In this document: one piece after another, positions 42,224-50,418 of the stretch | Position numbering within the stretch: position 1 is the first letter of the stretch | How the letters are laid out: every line of letters begins with the position of its first letter | DNA from: Paenibacillus sp. RC67 | GTDB lineage: Bacteria; Bacillota; Bacilli; Paenibacillales; NBRC-103111 | Direction: 5' to 3' | DNA: 64,000 bases | Assembly: GCF_030020805.1 (NCBI RefSeq) | Contig: NZ_CP125098.1 | Coordinates: 6,719,501-6,783,500, forward strand | The notes under the pieces: generated by a model | The model's input: the letters and a program-made list of their open reading frames with translations, nothing else | Told to the model about the DNA's origin: nothing | The model's database searches: none | Translations under genes and position numbers: made by a program

Positions 42224-42272
42224 CAAAAAAACACATAAACTGCTTAATCCATTGATTAAACAATCCATGTGT
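42224..42272 (-). terminator. Leader terminator upstream of glpQ
   Basis: On the minus strand ACACAT..TTAATC pairs with GATTAA..ATGTGT around AATG and is followed by TTTTTTT. It lies between a good promoter and the glpQ start, and so is an attenuator candidate. It may also stop com transcripts. Confidence 0.75.
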
Positions 42273-42314
42273 ATCTCTCCATGTCTCCTACACAATTATC
42301 AACTTGTCGTCACT

Positions 42315-42343
42315 ATACTACTTCTAACCTTATGAAATGTCAA
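42315..42343 (-). promoter_or_regulatory. Sigma-A promoter of glpQ
   Basis: On the minus strand TTGACA (42343-42338) and TAGTAT (42320-42315) are 17 bases apart. It begins four bases after the comQ stop codon and gives a leader of about 140 bases. Confidence 0.7.
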
Positions 42344-42346
42344 CCG

Positions 42347-43258
42347 TTATTTCCCAACATGGCTAGCTCCGAAGCGGCCTATCGTAGCTCTCCTAAAACG
42401 CTCCCTCCAAAGAGGTTCTCCAGGAATGGATTCGAACAGCCGCTCCGCCTTATCATAGTAAAGAGATTGAATGATTCGCGCATATTCCAGACAGCCGGAA
42501 TCGGCAATCGTTATGAGAGAAGCCTGCTTGTGCTGCTGTATAAAGGCTTCCGGGTCCTGCTCCCCTTCATAATATTGAATCAGCTCTGGGAAGCTGTCTC
42601 GTGCTTGAGCAAGCATACATAAAATAGGCAGCGTCCTCTTCCTCTGCAGCAAATCGTTTCCCATATTGAACTGCATCAAATTGTTCACGTCATTGTCGAT
42701 TTGTGCTATGACTCCCAAGTAATAAGCGAGGTCATCTATTCTCTCTGTGATCTCAGATGAAGATTCTGTCAATGAGTAACCTAAATAACACGCCAATCGA
42801 ATAAGCGATCCCGATTTTTGCTGCACCATGCTGAAATAATCCTCTTCATCAGAAATATTAACGAGGGGATTCAAGTCTTTCTGCTGACCGTTAACAGCGA
42901 ATAGGACCAATTGGCTGACCTCAGTAGTGAGCAGCGGAGCTGTATGGCTTATATGCAGCTGAAGCTGCCCTACCTCATTCATAAATGCCATGAGGAACGC
43001 AAGCACCGCATTCAAGGTGAACGATTCCGGGCATTGCATCCATATCCTATACGCTTTGTCCCGATCCTGCAAATCGTCTACAATATCAAGCGTCAGCATA
43101 ATGAGCTCCGTCACTGCAGCAGCTCTGGTAATATGACGCGACTGCCCCCCAAGCATCCTATGGCTGCTTTCCGTTAGCTCGGCCCAGACGCTGTCTCCCT
43201 CCGCTCTTGCTGCTATGAAAGATTTCATCCGTCTGGGCACAACGATCGACGATTGCAT
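42347..43258 (-). CDS. comQ: ComQ-like isoprenyl diphosphate synthase, N-terminus probably frameshifted
   Basis: A 303-residue protein of the ComQ type, which prenylates the Trp of the ComX pheromone. The first Asp-rich motif is LDIVDDLQDRD and the second AQIDNDVNNL. From MKSFIAARAEGDSVWAE on it aligns with ComQ. The open frame starts at ATG 43258 with no good Shine-Dalgarno. In another frame the comA stop is followed by TTG 43286 with GGGGGAG in front and encodes LNRDVLNEMDAIVDRCAQTD, a better ComQ N-terminus. A one-base shift between 43258 and 43220 would join the two, so the gene may be broken or miscalled. Confidence 0.8.
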   Translation of the reverse strand: MQSSIVVPRRMKSFIAARAEGDSVWAELTESSHRMLGGQSRHITRAAAVTELIMLTLDIVDDLQDRDKAYRIWMQCPESFTLNAVLAFLMAFMNEVGQLQLHISHTAPLLTTEVSQLVLFAVNGQQKDLNPLVNISDEEDYFSMVQQKSGSLIRLACYLGYSLTESSSEITERIDDLAYYLGVIAQIDNDVNNLMQFNMGNDLLQRKRTLPILCMLAQARDSFPELIQYYEGEQDPEAFIQQHKQASLITIADSGCLEYARIIQSLYYDKAERLFESIPGEPLWRERFRRATIGRFGASHVGK

Positions 43259-43287
43259 CCATCTCGTTCAACACGTCTCGGTTCAAG

Positions 43288-43938
43288 CTACTCCCCCCGG
43301 TTCGAATCGGTATAATATGGGCTTTGCACAAACTGCTCCAATGCCTGCACCTTGGATTTGACACCCATCTTGCCGTAAATTTTTTTTAAATAATTGTCTA
43401 CCGACCGTTTGCTCACATAGATTTCATTGGCAATCTGTTCGTGCGTAGCCCCTTTGACCAGCATGGACATAATTTGCACCTCATCCTCCGTCAGTACAAA
43501 TTCCTGTGCAGGCAGTCCCGTCACCAGCCTCATATTGTGGTACAGCGACAACGGCAGCACCGTACAATTATCCATAACGCACCGCACCATATGCTGCACG
43601 ACGCTCTCGCTGGATTCTTTGGAAATAATGCCGCTAACCCCGATATCAAGCAAATGATTATACATTTCTGCTACGTCAATCCCCGTAAAAATAACGACAT
43701 GCGTGTCTGGATAACGGGCCTTGATCTCCTTGGCTATACTGCTGCCGAACTGGTCGGGCAAATGGTAGTCGAGAAACACAATCTCCGGGTGATGGGTTTC
43801 TACAAAATCGAGGCATGTGGCTCCGCTTCCGACCATTCCTATAACTTCAATCCCGGTTATTTGCTCCAGAATCCCTTTAGTTGCCTTCGCCATTACCGGA
43901 TGATCGTCAACGACAAGCACTCTCATTGAGCCATTCAT
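43288..43938 (-). CDS. comA: ComA-like response regulator (NarL/LuxR family)
   Basis: A 216-residue regulator. Receiver domain: VLVVDDHPVMAKA, phospho-acceptor Asp in IVFLDYHLPD, and Lys in GIISKESSES. A LuxR-type helix-turn-helix follows (LTEDEVQIMSMLVKGATHEQ and IANEIYVSKRSVDNYLKKIY). ATG 43938 follows GGAGG by ten bases and overlaps the comP stop (ATGA). In B. subtilis ComA drives competence and surfactin genes. Its partner kinase is directly upstream. Confidence 0.88.
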   Translation of the reverse strand: MNGSMRVLVVDDHPVMAKATKGILEQITGIEVIGMVGSGATCLDFVETHHPEIVFLDYHLPDQFGSSIAKEIKARYPDTHVVIFTGIDVAEMYNHLLDIGVSGIISKESSESVVQHMVRCVMDNCTVLPLSLYHNMRLVTGLPAQEFVLTEDEVQIMSMLVKGATHEQIANEIYVSKRSVDNYLKKIYGKMGVKSKVQALEQFVQSPYYTDSNRGE

Positions 43939-45749
43939 GCGGTCAGCACCTCCTTTAATGGTACGGTAATCCAAATTTGAAGCCCTTTCCCTCTGCTTGT
44001 CCGGAAATCCATCTGACCATCCAAATACAGAACACGGCTCTTCATTTGCTCCATTCCCGTACCCGATGCTCCGATCTCCAGCTCCTCTTCACTCACTTTG
44101 TATGCATTAAAGCCAATCCCGTCATCTTCATAGATCAGCATAATGTGATCGTTCTCTTGGATCATCGTCATACTGACCTTAGTTGCCTGCGAATGCTTCT
44201 TCGCATTGTTAATCAGCTCCTGAATGATGCGAAAAAAATGGCGTTTTGAGTCCATATCCCATGATTCTATCCGCTCTGTACCCCTGGCATTAAATTCCAA
44301 CTGAAACGGACAGAACGAGCTCTCGGTTTCAATGATCTTATTAATCGTTCGAATCAATCCGATTTCATACAGCAGATGCGGATGCAGCTCGAAACAGCTT
44401 TGACGAAGGTTCGTATTAATAATTTCCACGTAATCAATGATGCTCCTCATCCGTTCCATGTCTTCCTTTGGAAATGCAAGCTTGTCCACAATCGAGCTGA
44501 ATCTTTTCTTGAGGAAAAATAAATCCTGCATAGTCGTATCATGCAGATCGGTTGCAATGCGCCTGCGCTCAGCCTCCTGAAGCTCGAACATTAATTTGCG
44601 GAACCAGATAAAATCTTGCGAAGCATCCTCGTTAGGAATTTGAGCGACCAACCGCTGAAGCTTCATGTGCAGCTTACTGATCAAATGCATGTTTTCCAGA
44701 CTAACAGCGAGATACGATATAATCAGGTTCAACCATTGAACCTCCTCCATCCCAAGAAACGTGTTGTTCCGTTTTCTGGCAATGATCAAATAGCTTGTGT
44801 ATTCTTCATGCCGATTTATTTCAAAACGCCGTAAGGACGAATGCTCTGCGGAGTCCGACGATATCAGCCGCTCTACTTCCGCGGTCTCGATGTCCCCTTC
44901 CAAAACGGTCTCCATCCTATCTTTATATTTAAATATGATAGCCGCTCCAAACACCTGCAGCGTATTTACGATATCTACGAGAATAATATCTTTCAGCTCA
45001 CGGAAGCTTGAGATGGATTGCAGATTGACGGCGATCTTTTTCAATGCATTTTGCAAATGGTATTTTCTTGGGAACATCACCGCTTCCAGCTTCGTCGTAA
45101 AATATTCTAGTGAATACATAACGAAGGAAAGCAGCATTAAAATAAAGATGAAGCTGAGCAGCAAATGATGTATCGTCGCTGCCTGTTGAAATATGACGAT
45201 GACGGCTATCAGGATTACAATTACGCAGGCAGGAAGGATAGAAATGACGGTCGTAAATACGAACCGACGCAGGACCAAGTCGATATCATACAATTGTTTG
45301 GACAAAATCAAGTAAGTGAAGGTTATTGGAAAGAACAAGACGAACCATGAGGTATATAAAAAACTAATCCCGTCTTCACCCATAAACTGTGGGACAAACG
45401 ACAAGAAGGCAAACGGGAAAAAGGAAACGGCTAACGCCCACCAAATCGTTTTAATAATCGTAGATAAGTAGGAGACCTCGTTGCGAAATTTCATAGACAC
45501 ATAGGCAAGAAAGAAGAAGTTAAGCAGCAGACCGAACAAAAAGAACGAGATAACAAACTGAATACTATATTGATAGAAAAAGAATGCCTTCGGTGTGCTG
45601 AAGCTCAATACAGGCAGGAACAAGATTGCGACAGTACTATACAAATACCGCAAAAATCGGAATGGAAACTGAATTTCTCCTTTTTCCTTTATAAACACGA
45701 TCAAAAAATGTAGAAAAACGACGGGAAGCAGCATCATGAACATACTCAT
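43935..45749 (-). CDS. comP: ComP-like sensor histidine kinase, short N-terminus
   Basis: About 604 residues: seven or eight membrane helices in the first 220, a linker, then HisKA_3 (ERRRIATDLHDTTMQDLFFL with the phospho-His) and an ATPase domain (IIQELINNAKKHSQA, YEDDGIGFN). ELHPHLLYEIGLI also matches ComP. Compared with B. subtilis ComP (769 residues) about 130 N-terminal residues are missing, including the first helices and the large extracytoplasmic loop. ATG 45749 with GGGG before it is my start; TTG 45791 extends it by 14 codons. It is first of comP-comA-comQ; no comX is seen. Confidence 0.85.
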   Translation of the reverse strand: MSMFMMLLPVVFLHFLIVFIKEKGEIQFPFRFLRYLYSTVAILFLPVLSFSTPKAFFFYQYSIQFVISFFLFGLLLNFFFLAYVSMKFRNEVSYLSTIIKTIWWALAVSFFPFAFLSFVPQFMGEDGISFLYTSWFVLFFPITFTYLILSKQLYDIDLVLRRFVFTTVISILPACVIVILIAVIVIFQQAATIHHLLLSFIFILMLLSFVMYSLEYFTTKLEAVMFPRKYHLQNALKKIAVNLQSISSFRELKDIILVDIVNTLQVFGAAIIFKYKDRMETVLEGDIETAEVERLISSDSAEHSSLRRFEINRHEEYTSYLIIARKRNNTFLGMEEVQWLNLIISYLAVSLENMHLISKLHMKLQRLVAQIPNEDASQDFIWFRKLMFELQEAERRRIATDLHDTTMQDLFFLKKRFSSIVDKLAFPKEDMERMRSIIDYVEIINTNLRQSCFELHPHLLYEIGLIRTINKIIETESSFCPFQLEFNARGTERIESWDMDSKRHFFRIIQELINNAKKHSQATKVSMTMIQENDHIMLIYEDDGIGFNAYKVSEEELEIGASGTGMEQMKSRVLYLDGQMDFRTSRGKGLQIWITVPLKEVLTA

Positions 45750-45982
45750 GGATAATTTCCCCGACAAGCCGTAATGAAAATATTTACTCAACCAGCTAGC
45801 GATTACATAAGAAAAATCGGTGCTTATGGTCCTTGGATTTGATTTCTGCTATTTTTCATTATTTTAACAAATCATTAAGGGATTGTATATTATGGGCACC
45901 TCCCAATATGCAGTCTCTTTTCATTTAAATAACGTTTTTTTTGACGAAAATGCAAAAAATAATGTACAGATATGCAAACATT

Positions 45983-46011
45983 TTGCACTGATCTGATAAC
46001 CTTATTATACT
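45983..46011 (+). promoter_or_regulatory. Sigma-A promoter of the 97-residue gene and sda
   Basis: TTGCAC and TATACT are 17 bases apart, about 40 bases upstream of ATG 46050. No DnaA box of the TTATCCACA type is visible nearby, unlike the sda promoter of B. subtilis. Confidence 0.6.
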
Positions 46012-46049
46012 ATAATTAAAAGTATAAAAATGGTAATTGTGGGGAATTC

Positions 46050-46343
46050 ATGAATAATTTTTTTAGAGCTCACCAGCCTGCTACCCATGCGGCTTTCACA
46101 GACGAAGAATGCTTAACCCTTGCCATCCAGACTGTACTGTTCAATAACAAGGAACAGATCCAATCTATCCTGGACTCCCTGTCTAATGAACATTTCCTTC
46201 AAGAAATGTCCAAAGAGATTGTACGTAGAGCTCACAAATTTAAACATATTGCCGAATCCGTTTCCAGTGAAATTCATTTGCAGGCCTATGATGTAAAAGG
46301 AGAAGCAATGCAATGTATCCAACGCTTAGAGACAAGGAGTTAG
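46050..46343 (+). CDS. Hypothetical helical protein, 97 residues, overlapping sda
   Basis: Not recognised. It is predicted mostly helical (TDEECLTLAIQTVLFNNKEQ, FLQEMSKEIVRRAHKFKHI), soluble, without Cys clusters beyond two single Cys. GGGG stands five bases before the ATG and a promoter lies upstream. Its last 31 bases overlap the start of sda in another frame, so the two are translated together. It might work in sporulation or com signalling, but that is position only. Confidence 0.65.
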   Translation: MNNFFRAHQPATHAAFTDEECLTLAIQTVLFNNKEQIQSILDSLSNEHFLQEMSKEIVRRAHKFKHIAESVSSEIHLQAYDVKGEAMQCIQRLETRS

Positions 46344-46495
46344 TTTTTTGTTATTTGGAAGCCATCCGGTTCAAGCTCGATGAAGAGTTTCTTACCCTGC
46401 TGCGCACTGAGATTGAAAACAGGGATTTACCGATTTCACCTGACTCTTCAGAAATGCTTTACATTCGTCAGCAGCAGCAAATCGTCCATACTTAA
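46313..46495 (+). CDS. sda: Sporulation histidine kinase inhibitor Sda
   Basis: A 60-residue protein. LRDKELVFCYLEAIRFKLDE followed by EFLTLLRTEIENRDL aligns along the whole helical hairpin of B. subtilis Sda, which binds KinA and blocks sporulation when replication is disturbed. A tail of about 18 residues follows. AAGGAG lies ten bases before the ATG. It follows an unknown 97-residue gene in the same transcript and is divergent from comP. Confidence 0.85.
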   Translation: MYPTLRDKELVFCYLEAIRFKLDEEFLTLLRTEIENRDLPISPDSSEMLYIRQQQQIVHT

Positions 46496-46892
46496 GGGCG
46501 GCTTAACCCGTCCTATCCTCTTTTTTCCTGTACTCTTCTACCTCCGTATTTTTGTTCGAATACTGTACCCCATTCATTGACTCCTAATAAGCGATCCGAA
46601 GCTCTCTTTTTTCAACAAGCCTCTTCCTATAACAGGGGGGACTAAGGTATCTCTAGGTAGAGACAGCATTGGGGATAATGTCTCGACTATTTCTAGCGGC
46701 TGTCTGACTGCAACAGATTGAGGGAAAAACGGCAAGCTGTGGTGTTTATGGAGAACTTCAAGAAAAAGAGAAAGGGATTCACGAAGAAGGATACGACTCC
46801 TCAACGGTATCCCTGTTAGACCTGCTAGATTTTGGGACAGCTGACGTTCCACGTCCAACTGGTATTAAGCTAATCGTCCCTAACAGCTATGT
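46496..46892. other. Intergenic stretch without a recognised gene
   Basis: About 400 bases between sda and a minus-strand PPOX gene. A plus-strand open stretch of about 66 codons near 46718-46915 ends at a stop but has no start codon or ribosome site. A 94-codon minus-strand frame (46574-46858) has no Shine-Dalgarno and unlikely composition. The region may hold a decayed gene. Confidence 0.4.
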
Positions 46893-47453
46893 TTATTTCT
46901 TAAAGCTGTGACCCAACGAGGTAAGTATACCGTCCATACTGGTGGCGTTTTTTTGTTGGCGGTAAGCATGCAGTCCTTGCTCTCCTTTTTGCTCAGCCCA
47001 CTTCTTCAACGTTACGCGTTCCCCTGTATAGTCAAAGAACGGTACACTGAAGCCGCAGGAGGTTTTCACAGCATGAATGTGTGCATGAATCATTTGGCGT
47101 GCTCCCGGTAACAGATCAAAACGGCCTTCCAGCGCTTCCCATTCCGGCGTATCTGGCAAAAGAGTACGGCCCTTTCCATACAGACGGAGGATCATCGGGG
47201 CTCCTTGGAATGCAACGAACATGAAAGTAATTCTCCCGTTATCCAGCAGGTGCGCGCTCGTTTCATTGCCGCTGCCTGTCAAATCCAAATAAGCAACCTC
47301 CGTCGGTGATAGGATACGCAGCACATCATGCCCTTTGGGAGATATATTGACGTGCCCATCTTCACTTAGCGGCGCCGATCCAACAAAGAAAATATGCTGC
47401 TTACTTATAAATTCCTCATGCTCAGGAAGTATGGATGAATACATGGTCCCCAT
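46893..47453 (-). CDS. Pyridoxamine 5'-phosphate oxidase-fold protein
   Basis: A 186-residue flavin-binding split-barrel protein. FFVGSAPLSEDGHVNISPKG, then VAYLDLTGSGNETSAHL and ITFMFVAFQGAPMILRLYGK are typical of PPOX-family proteins annotated as FMN- or F420-binding. AGAGG lies about eight bases before the ATG. It is not PdxH, which has a different active-site pattern. Substrate unknown. Confidence 0.8.
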   Translation of the reverse strand: MGTMYSSILPEHEEFISKQHIFFVGSAPLSEDGHVNISPKGHDVLRILSPTEVAYLDLTGSGNETSAHLLDNGRITFMFVAFQGAPMILRLYGKGRTLLPDTPEWEALEGRFDLLPGARQMIHAHIHAVKTSCGFSVPFFDYTGERVTLKKWAEQKGEQGLHAYRQQKNATSMDGILTSLGHSFKK

Positions 47454-47578
47454 ATGAATCGCCTCTTTCCCAGAATGGAGTTATTCCTTACCATTATGAG
47501 CCTAACCCCTAAAAAATGTAAAATAGGAATTAACGATTTGCTTCATAGGAATGGTCTATAGCTTAGACCGTGATATAT

Positions 47579-47679
47579 AAAAGGGACCAGCGAGTCTGTT
47601 GAACGATAGCCTGAATGAGAAAGACTTCTTTCAAGGTCTCCTGCTTACGGGTTATCATTAGTACTCAGTAGTCCCTTTA
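47579..47679 (-). ncRNA. 100-base nested hairpin, candidate structured RNA or terminator
   Basis: Four nested pairings share one axis: AAAGGGAC/GTCCCTTT, GAGT/ACTC, GATAGCC/GGTTATC and AGACTT/AAGGTCT around CTTTC. On the minus strand the outer stem is followed by TTTATATATC. It lies 24 bases after the ybaK stop and 126 bases before the PPOX start, so it may be a terminator or a leader element. A small GGTCTA/TAGACC hairpin lies beside it (47553-47569). Confidence 0.5.
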
Positions 47680-47702
47680 TTCTTTCGTTTATGGAATGTG
47701 AC

Positions 47703-48176
47703 CTATAGGGTAATTTCCGATAAAATGCCTTCACAGGCAGTGACCAAATCGGTTCCTTTAACAAAAATTTGCAGTCCGCGACGGCCTGCACTGATACTTA
47801 CTAGCTCTCTCTCCAGCACGGAGCGGTTCATATAAAGAGGGTATTTCTTTTTAACGCCCAAGGGCGAAACACCACCGCGAATGTATCCGGTTAATGTCAT
47901 AATCTCCTTCACAGGCACCATTTCTACCTTCTTATTTCCGCTTATGGAGGCCAAAGCTTTCAAATCCAGCTCCTTATCTCCAGGGATGCAAGCCATTATG
48001 ACGCCTGTCTTGTCTCCGCGCAGCACCAAGGTTTTGTACAGCTGCTCAACCGGCAAACCTACTTTTTGCGCGACCGTAGAGACGGCTAGATCTTCCTCAT
48101 CCCATTCATATTCATGCAGCGTGTAGGATACACTCAGCTTATCCAATATCCGACTCGCATTCGTTTTGGCAGCCAT
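47703..48176 (-). CDS. ybaK: Cys-tRNA(Pro)/aminoacyl-tRNA deacylase YbaK
   Basis: A 157-residue editing enzyme of the YbaK/EbsC group that removes mischarged amino acids from tRNA. YTLHEYEWDEEDLAVSTVAQ, QLYKTLVLRGD, VMACIPGDKELDLKALA and GYIRGGVSPLGVKKKYP, with the conserved Lys and the GGxSP loop, are all present. ATG 48176 follows GAGGTGG by eight bases. Confidence 0.9.
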   Translation of the reverse strand: MAAKTNASRILDKLSVSYTLHEYEWDEEDLAVSTVAQKVGLPVEQLYKTLVLRGDKTGVIMACIPGDKELDLKALASISGNKKVEMVPVKEIMTLTGYIRGGVSPLGVKKKYPLYMNRSVLERELVSISAGRRGLQIFVKGTDLVTACEGILSEITL

Positions 48177-48212
48177 TGCACGATCCACCTCATTTCAACA
48201 TTAAAATAGCAC

Positions 48213-48236
48213 AAAAACCCTTGCTGAACAAGGGTT
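48213..48236 (-). terminator. Terminator of the aminopeptidase gene
   Basis: On the minus strand AACCCTTG pairs with CAAGGGTT around TTCAG and is followed by TTTGTG. It separates this gene from ybaK. Confidence 0.85.
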
Positions 48237-48257
48237 CCTGCGGGATACTCCTATTTT

Positions 48258-49490
48258 TTAGAACGCCCAGTTGCCTTTTCTGAACACAGGCTCAATCGTT
48301 CCGTCGGCCAGCTCACCATCAATTTCCAATTCAGCAGAACCGATCATGAAGTCAACATGGGTCATGCTTACGTTAGCTCCGCGCTGAAGAAGCTCTTCTT
48401 TAGACATCTTCGTCCCATTTTCCAATGTAAACGGATAGGCGCTGCCTACCGCAAAATGGCAGGAGGCATTCTCATCCACACCCGTGTTGTAGAAGATACG
48501 GTTCAGATTGGAGATCGGCGAGTCAAAAGGAACCAGCGCGACTTCCCCAAGGTACTTGGCGCCTTCATCAGTCTCCAGCAAATCCTTAAGATATTCCAAG
48601 CCGACTTCCGCTGTATAATCTACGACTTTACCATTCTCAAAACGGAATGAAAAACGGTCTACCAATCTTCCGTTCAAATTCAACGGTTTCGTGCTCTTTA
48701 CTGTGCCGTTCACACCATCGCGCTTCGGCAGCGTGTACACTTCCTCCGTTGGCATGTTGGCTACAAAAGCGATTCCTTGATCGTTGAGGCTTTCGCCGCC
48801 GAACCACAAGTGGCCTTCAGGCAGCTCTACCGATAGATCGGTACCAGGCGCTTTATAGTGCAGTCGTTTGTATTTCTTATTGTTCAGACGCTCTCTCATT
48901 CTTTTAAGCGTTTCAATATGCTCTTGCCAAGCAGCTACAGGGTCTTCCTGATCCACTCGGTTGATTTTGAATAAAGTTTCCCACATAGCAGCAACCTGCT
49001 CGTCTTCCGGAAGGTCAGCAAACACCTTCGACGCCCATGCTTTCGTAGGAGCTTTGACCAAGCACCAGCTGAAGGCTTTGTTGCGAACATAGCCTTGGAA
49101 CTTTTGGCGCGCTACAGAAGCAGCTCTAGTAGCTGTTGATACTTTATGCGAATCGATGCCGTTGTACAAATCCGGATTCGGCACCTTGATATTCAAGAGC
49201 GCTCCACCGCCTTCAGCCAGCTGCTCCATCATTCTTGCCGTCCATTCCGGATAGAATCCGAAAGATTCATCCTGGGCATACTCAAAGCGGGTACGTGTAA
49301 CCGCCTCGTCGTCCCAAGCAACCTGAACGTATTTGGCTCCCGCTTGATAGGCCTTTTTCACAATGTAACGGGTTAACGGTGCGACTTCAATCGGTGATTC
49401 AATAAACAACACTTGGCCGGGCTGAATGTTAACCCCGATTTTGACAAGAAGATCAGCGTACTTTTCTAAATTGATATCCAACGAATTCAT
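48258..49490 (-). CDS. M29-family aminopeptidase (AmpS/AmpT type)
   Basis: A 410-residue leucyl aminopeptidase T-type metalloenzyme that removes N-terminal residues from peptides. Family segments: INIQPGQVLFIESPIE-like start, LPEGHLWFGGES, VALVPFDSPISNLNRIFYNT and DENASCHFAVGSAYPF, followed by SMTHVDFMIGSAELEIDG. These carry the metal-binding Glu, His, Tyr and Asp. AGGGG lies nine bases before the ATG. It stands alone with its own terminator. Confidence 0.9.
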   Translation of the reverse strand: MNSLDINLEKYADLLVKIGVNIQPGQVLFIESPIEVAPLTRYIVKKAYQAGAKYVQVAWDDEAVTRTRFEYAQDESFGFYPEWTARMMEQLAEGGGALLNIKVPNPDLYNGIDSHKVSTATRAASVARQKFQGYVRNKAFSWCLVKAPTKAWASKVFADLPEDEQVAAMWETLFKINRVDQEDPVAAWQEHIETLKRMRERLNNKKYKRLHYKAPGTDLSVELPEGHLWFGGESLNDQGIAFVANMPTEEVYTLPKRDGVNGTVKSTKPLNLNGRLVDRFSFRFENGKVVDYTAEVGLEYLKDLLETDEGAKYLGEVALVPFDSPISNLNRIFYNTGVDENASCHFAVGSAYPFTLENGTKMSKEELLQRGANVSMTHVDFMIGSAELEIDGELADGTIEPVFRKGNWAF

Positions 49491-49626
49491 GCGACAGTGC
49501 CCCTTTGATCATTTTTATCCATTGGTTAATTATCCGACTTTTAAGAAAAAACATCAAGTTTTATCTTACCACATAGGAAAGTTTAAGTTAACTAAAGCAT
49601 GATGATGGATCAAAGCGGTCTGTCCA

Positions 49627-50418
49627 CTATATTTCAAAAAACTGTCTAGCCGTCAAGGTCGTCGCCTCCGCTACCTCTTCTGGACGTCTTCCCAAGCAGT
49701 TCGACACAGCCTTCACAACATGAGGTAGAAACGCCGGTTCATTGCGTCCGTTTGTAGGCTTCACATCCATGTCTCTCGGAGTCAGAAAAGGAGCGTCCGT
49801 TTCCAGCATCAATCGGTCGAGAGGAATGAATTTGACCAGCTCGCGCAGATGCTTCCCCCGTCGTTCATCACAAATCCATCCGGTAATACCGATGTAGAAG
49901 CCCATATTCAAATACGTGCGAAGCTCGTATAGATTGCCCGTAAAACAGTGAACGACTGCTTTACCCATCTGGTCCTGATGCTTCTTAAGAAGAGCAACGA
50001 AATCGTGATGAGCCTCCCTTTCATGCAGAAATAAAGGCATTCTGAGCTCTGAAGCAAGTGCGATCTGCTCCTCGAACCACTTTTTCTGCACTTCACGCGG
50101 GGAGAAATCCCGGTTATAGTCCAAGCCGCATTCCCCAATAGCAACGACATGAGGCAGCGCAGCCAGCTTTTTCAAATCCTTTAAGGTTGTATCATTGCAG
50201 CTTTTGGCATCGTGAGGATGGACTCCTGCTGTTGCATACAGCTGGCCCGGGAATCGACCGGCATATCGTGCGGCCTCCAGACTGCTGCGAAGGCTCGTTC
50301 CCGTTATGATGATCGGTGATACTCCAACCTTCGCTGCGCGGGCGACGACTTGCTCCCGATCCTCCTGAAACGAACGGTGCAGCAAATTTACACCAATATC
50401 AATAGTTTGTGAATTCAT
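49627..50418 (-). CDS. tatD: TatD-family deoxyribonuclease
   Basis: A 263-residue TIM-barrel metal nuclease. Motifs: IDIGVNLLHRSF, TAGVHPHDAK, AIGECGLDYNRD, LFLHEREAHHDF, AVVHCFTGN and LMLETDAPFLTP. It is close to E. coli TatD, which trims 3' ends of DNA and RNA. ATG 50418 follows GGAGGAAATCTG and overlaps the kptA stop by one base, so kptA and tatD are translationally coupled. The pairing with kptA suggests work on RNA or DNA ends. Confidence 0.9.
   Translation of the reverse strand: MNSQTIDIGVNLLHRSFQEDREQVVARAAKVGVSPIIITGTSLRSSLEAARYAGRFPGQLYATAGVHPHDAKSCNDTTLKDLKKLAALPHVVAIGECGLDYNRDFSPREVQKKWFEEQIALASELRMPLFLHEREAHHDFVALLKKHQDQMGKAVVHCFTGNLYELRTYLNMGFYIGITGWICDERRGKHLRELVKFIPLDRLMLETDAPFLTPRDMDVKPTNGRNEPAFLPHVVKAVSNCLGRRPEEVAEATTLTARQFFEI

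Noticed and set aside
42171..42263. Longer N-terminus for the glycerophosphodiesterase
   Set aside because: These codons overlap the leader terminator and lack a ribosome site; the conserved domain begins right after ATG 42170.
46574..46858. 94-codon minus-strand frame downstream of sda
   Set aside because: No Shine-Dalgarno and no recognisable similarity.
47579..47679. T-box riboswitch
   Set aside because: The T-box sequence TGGNACCGCG and the stem I landmarks are not present.
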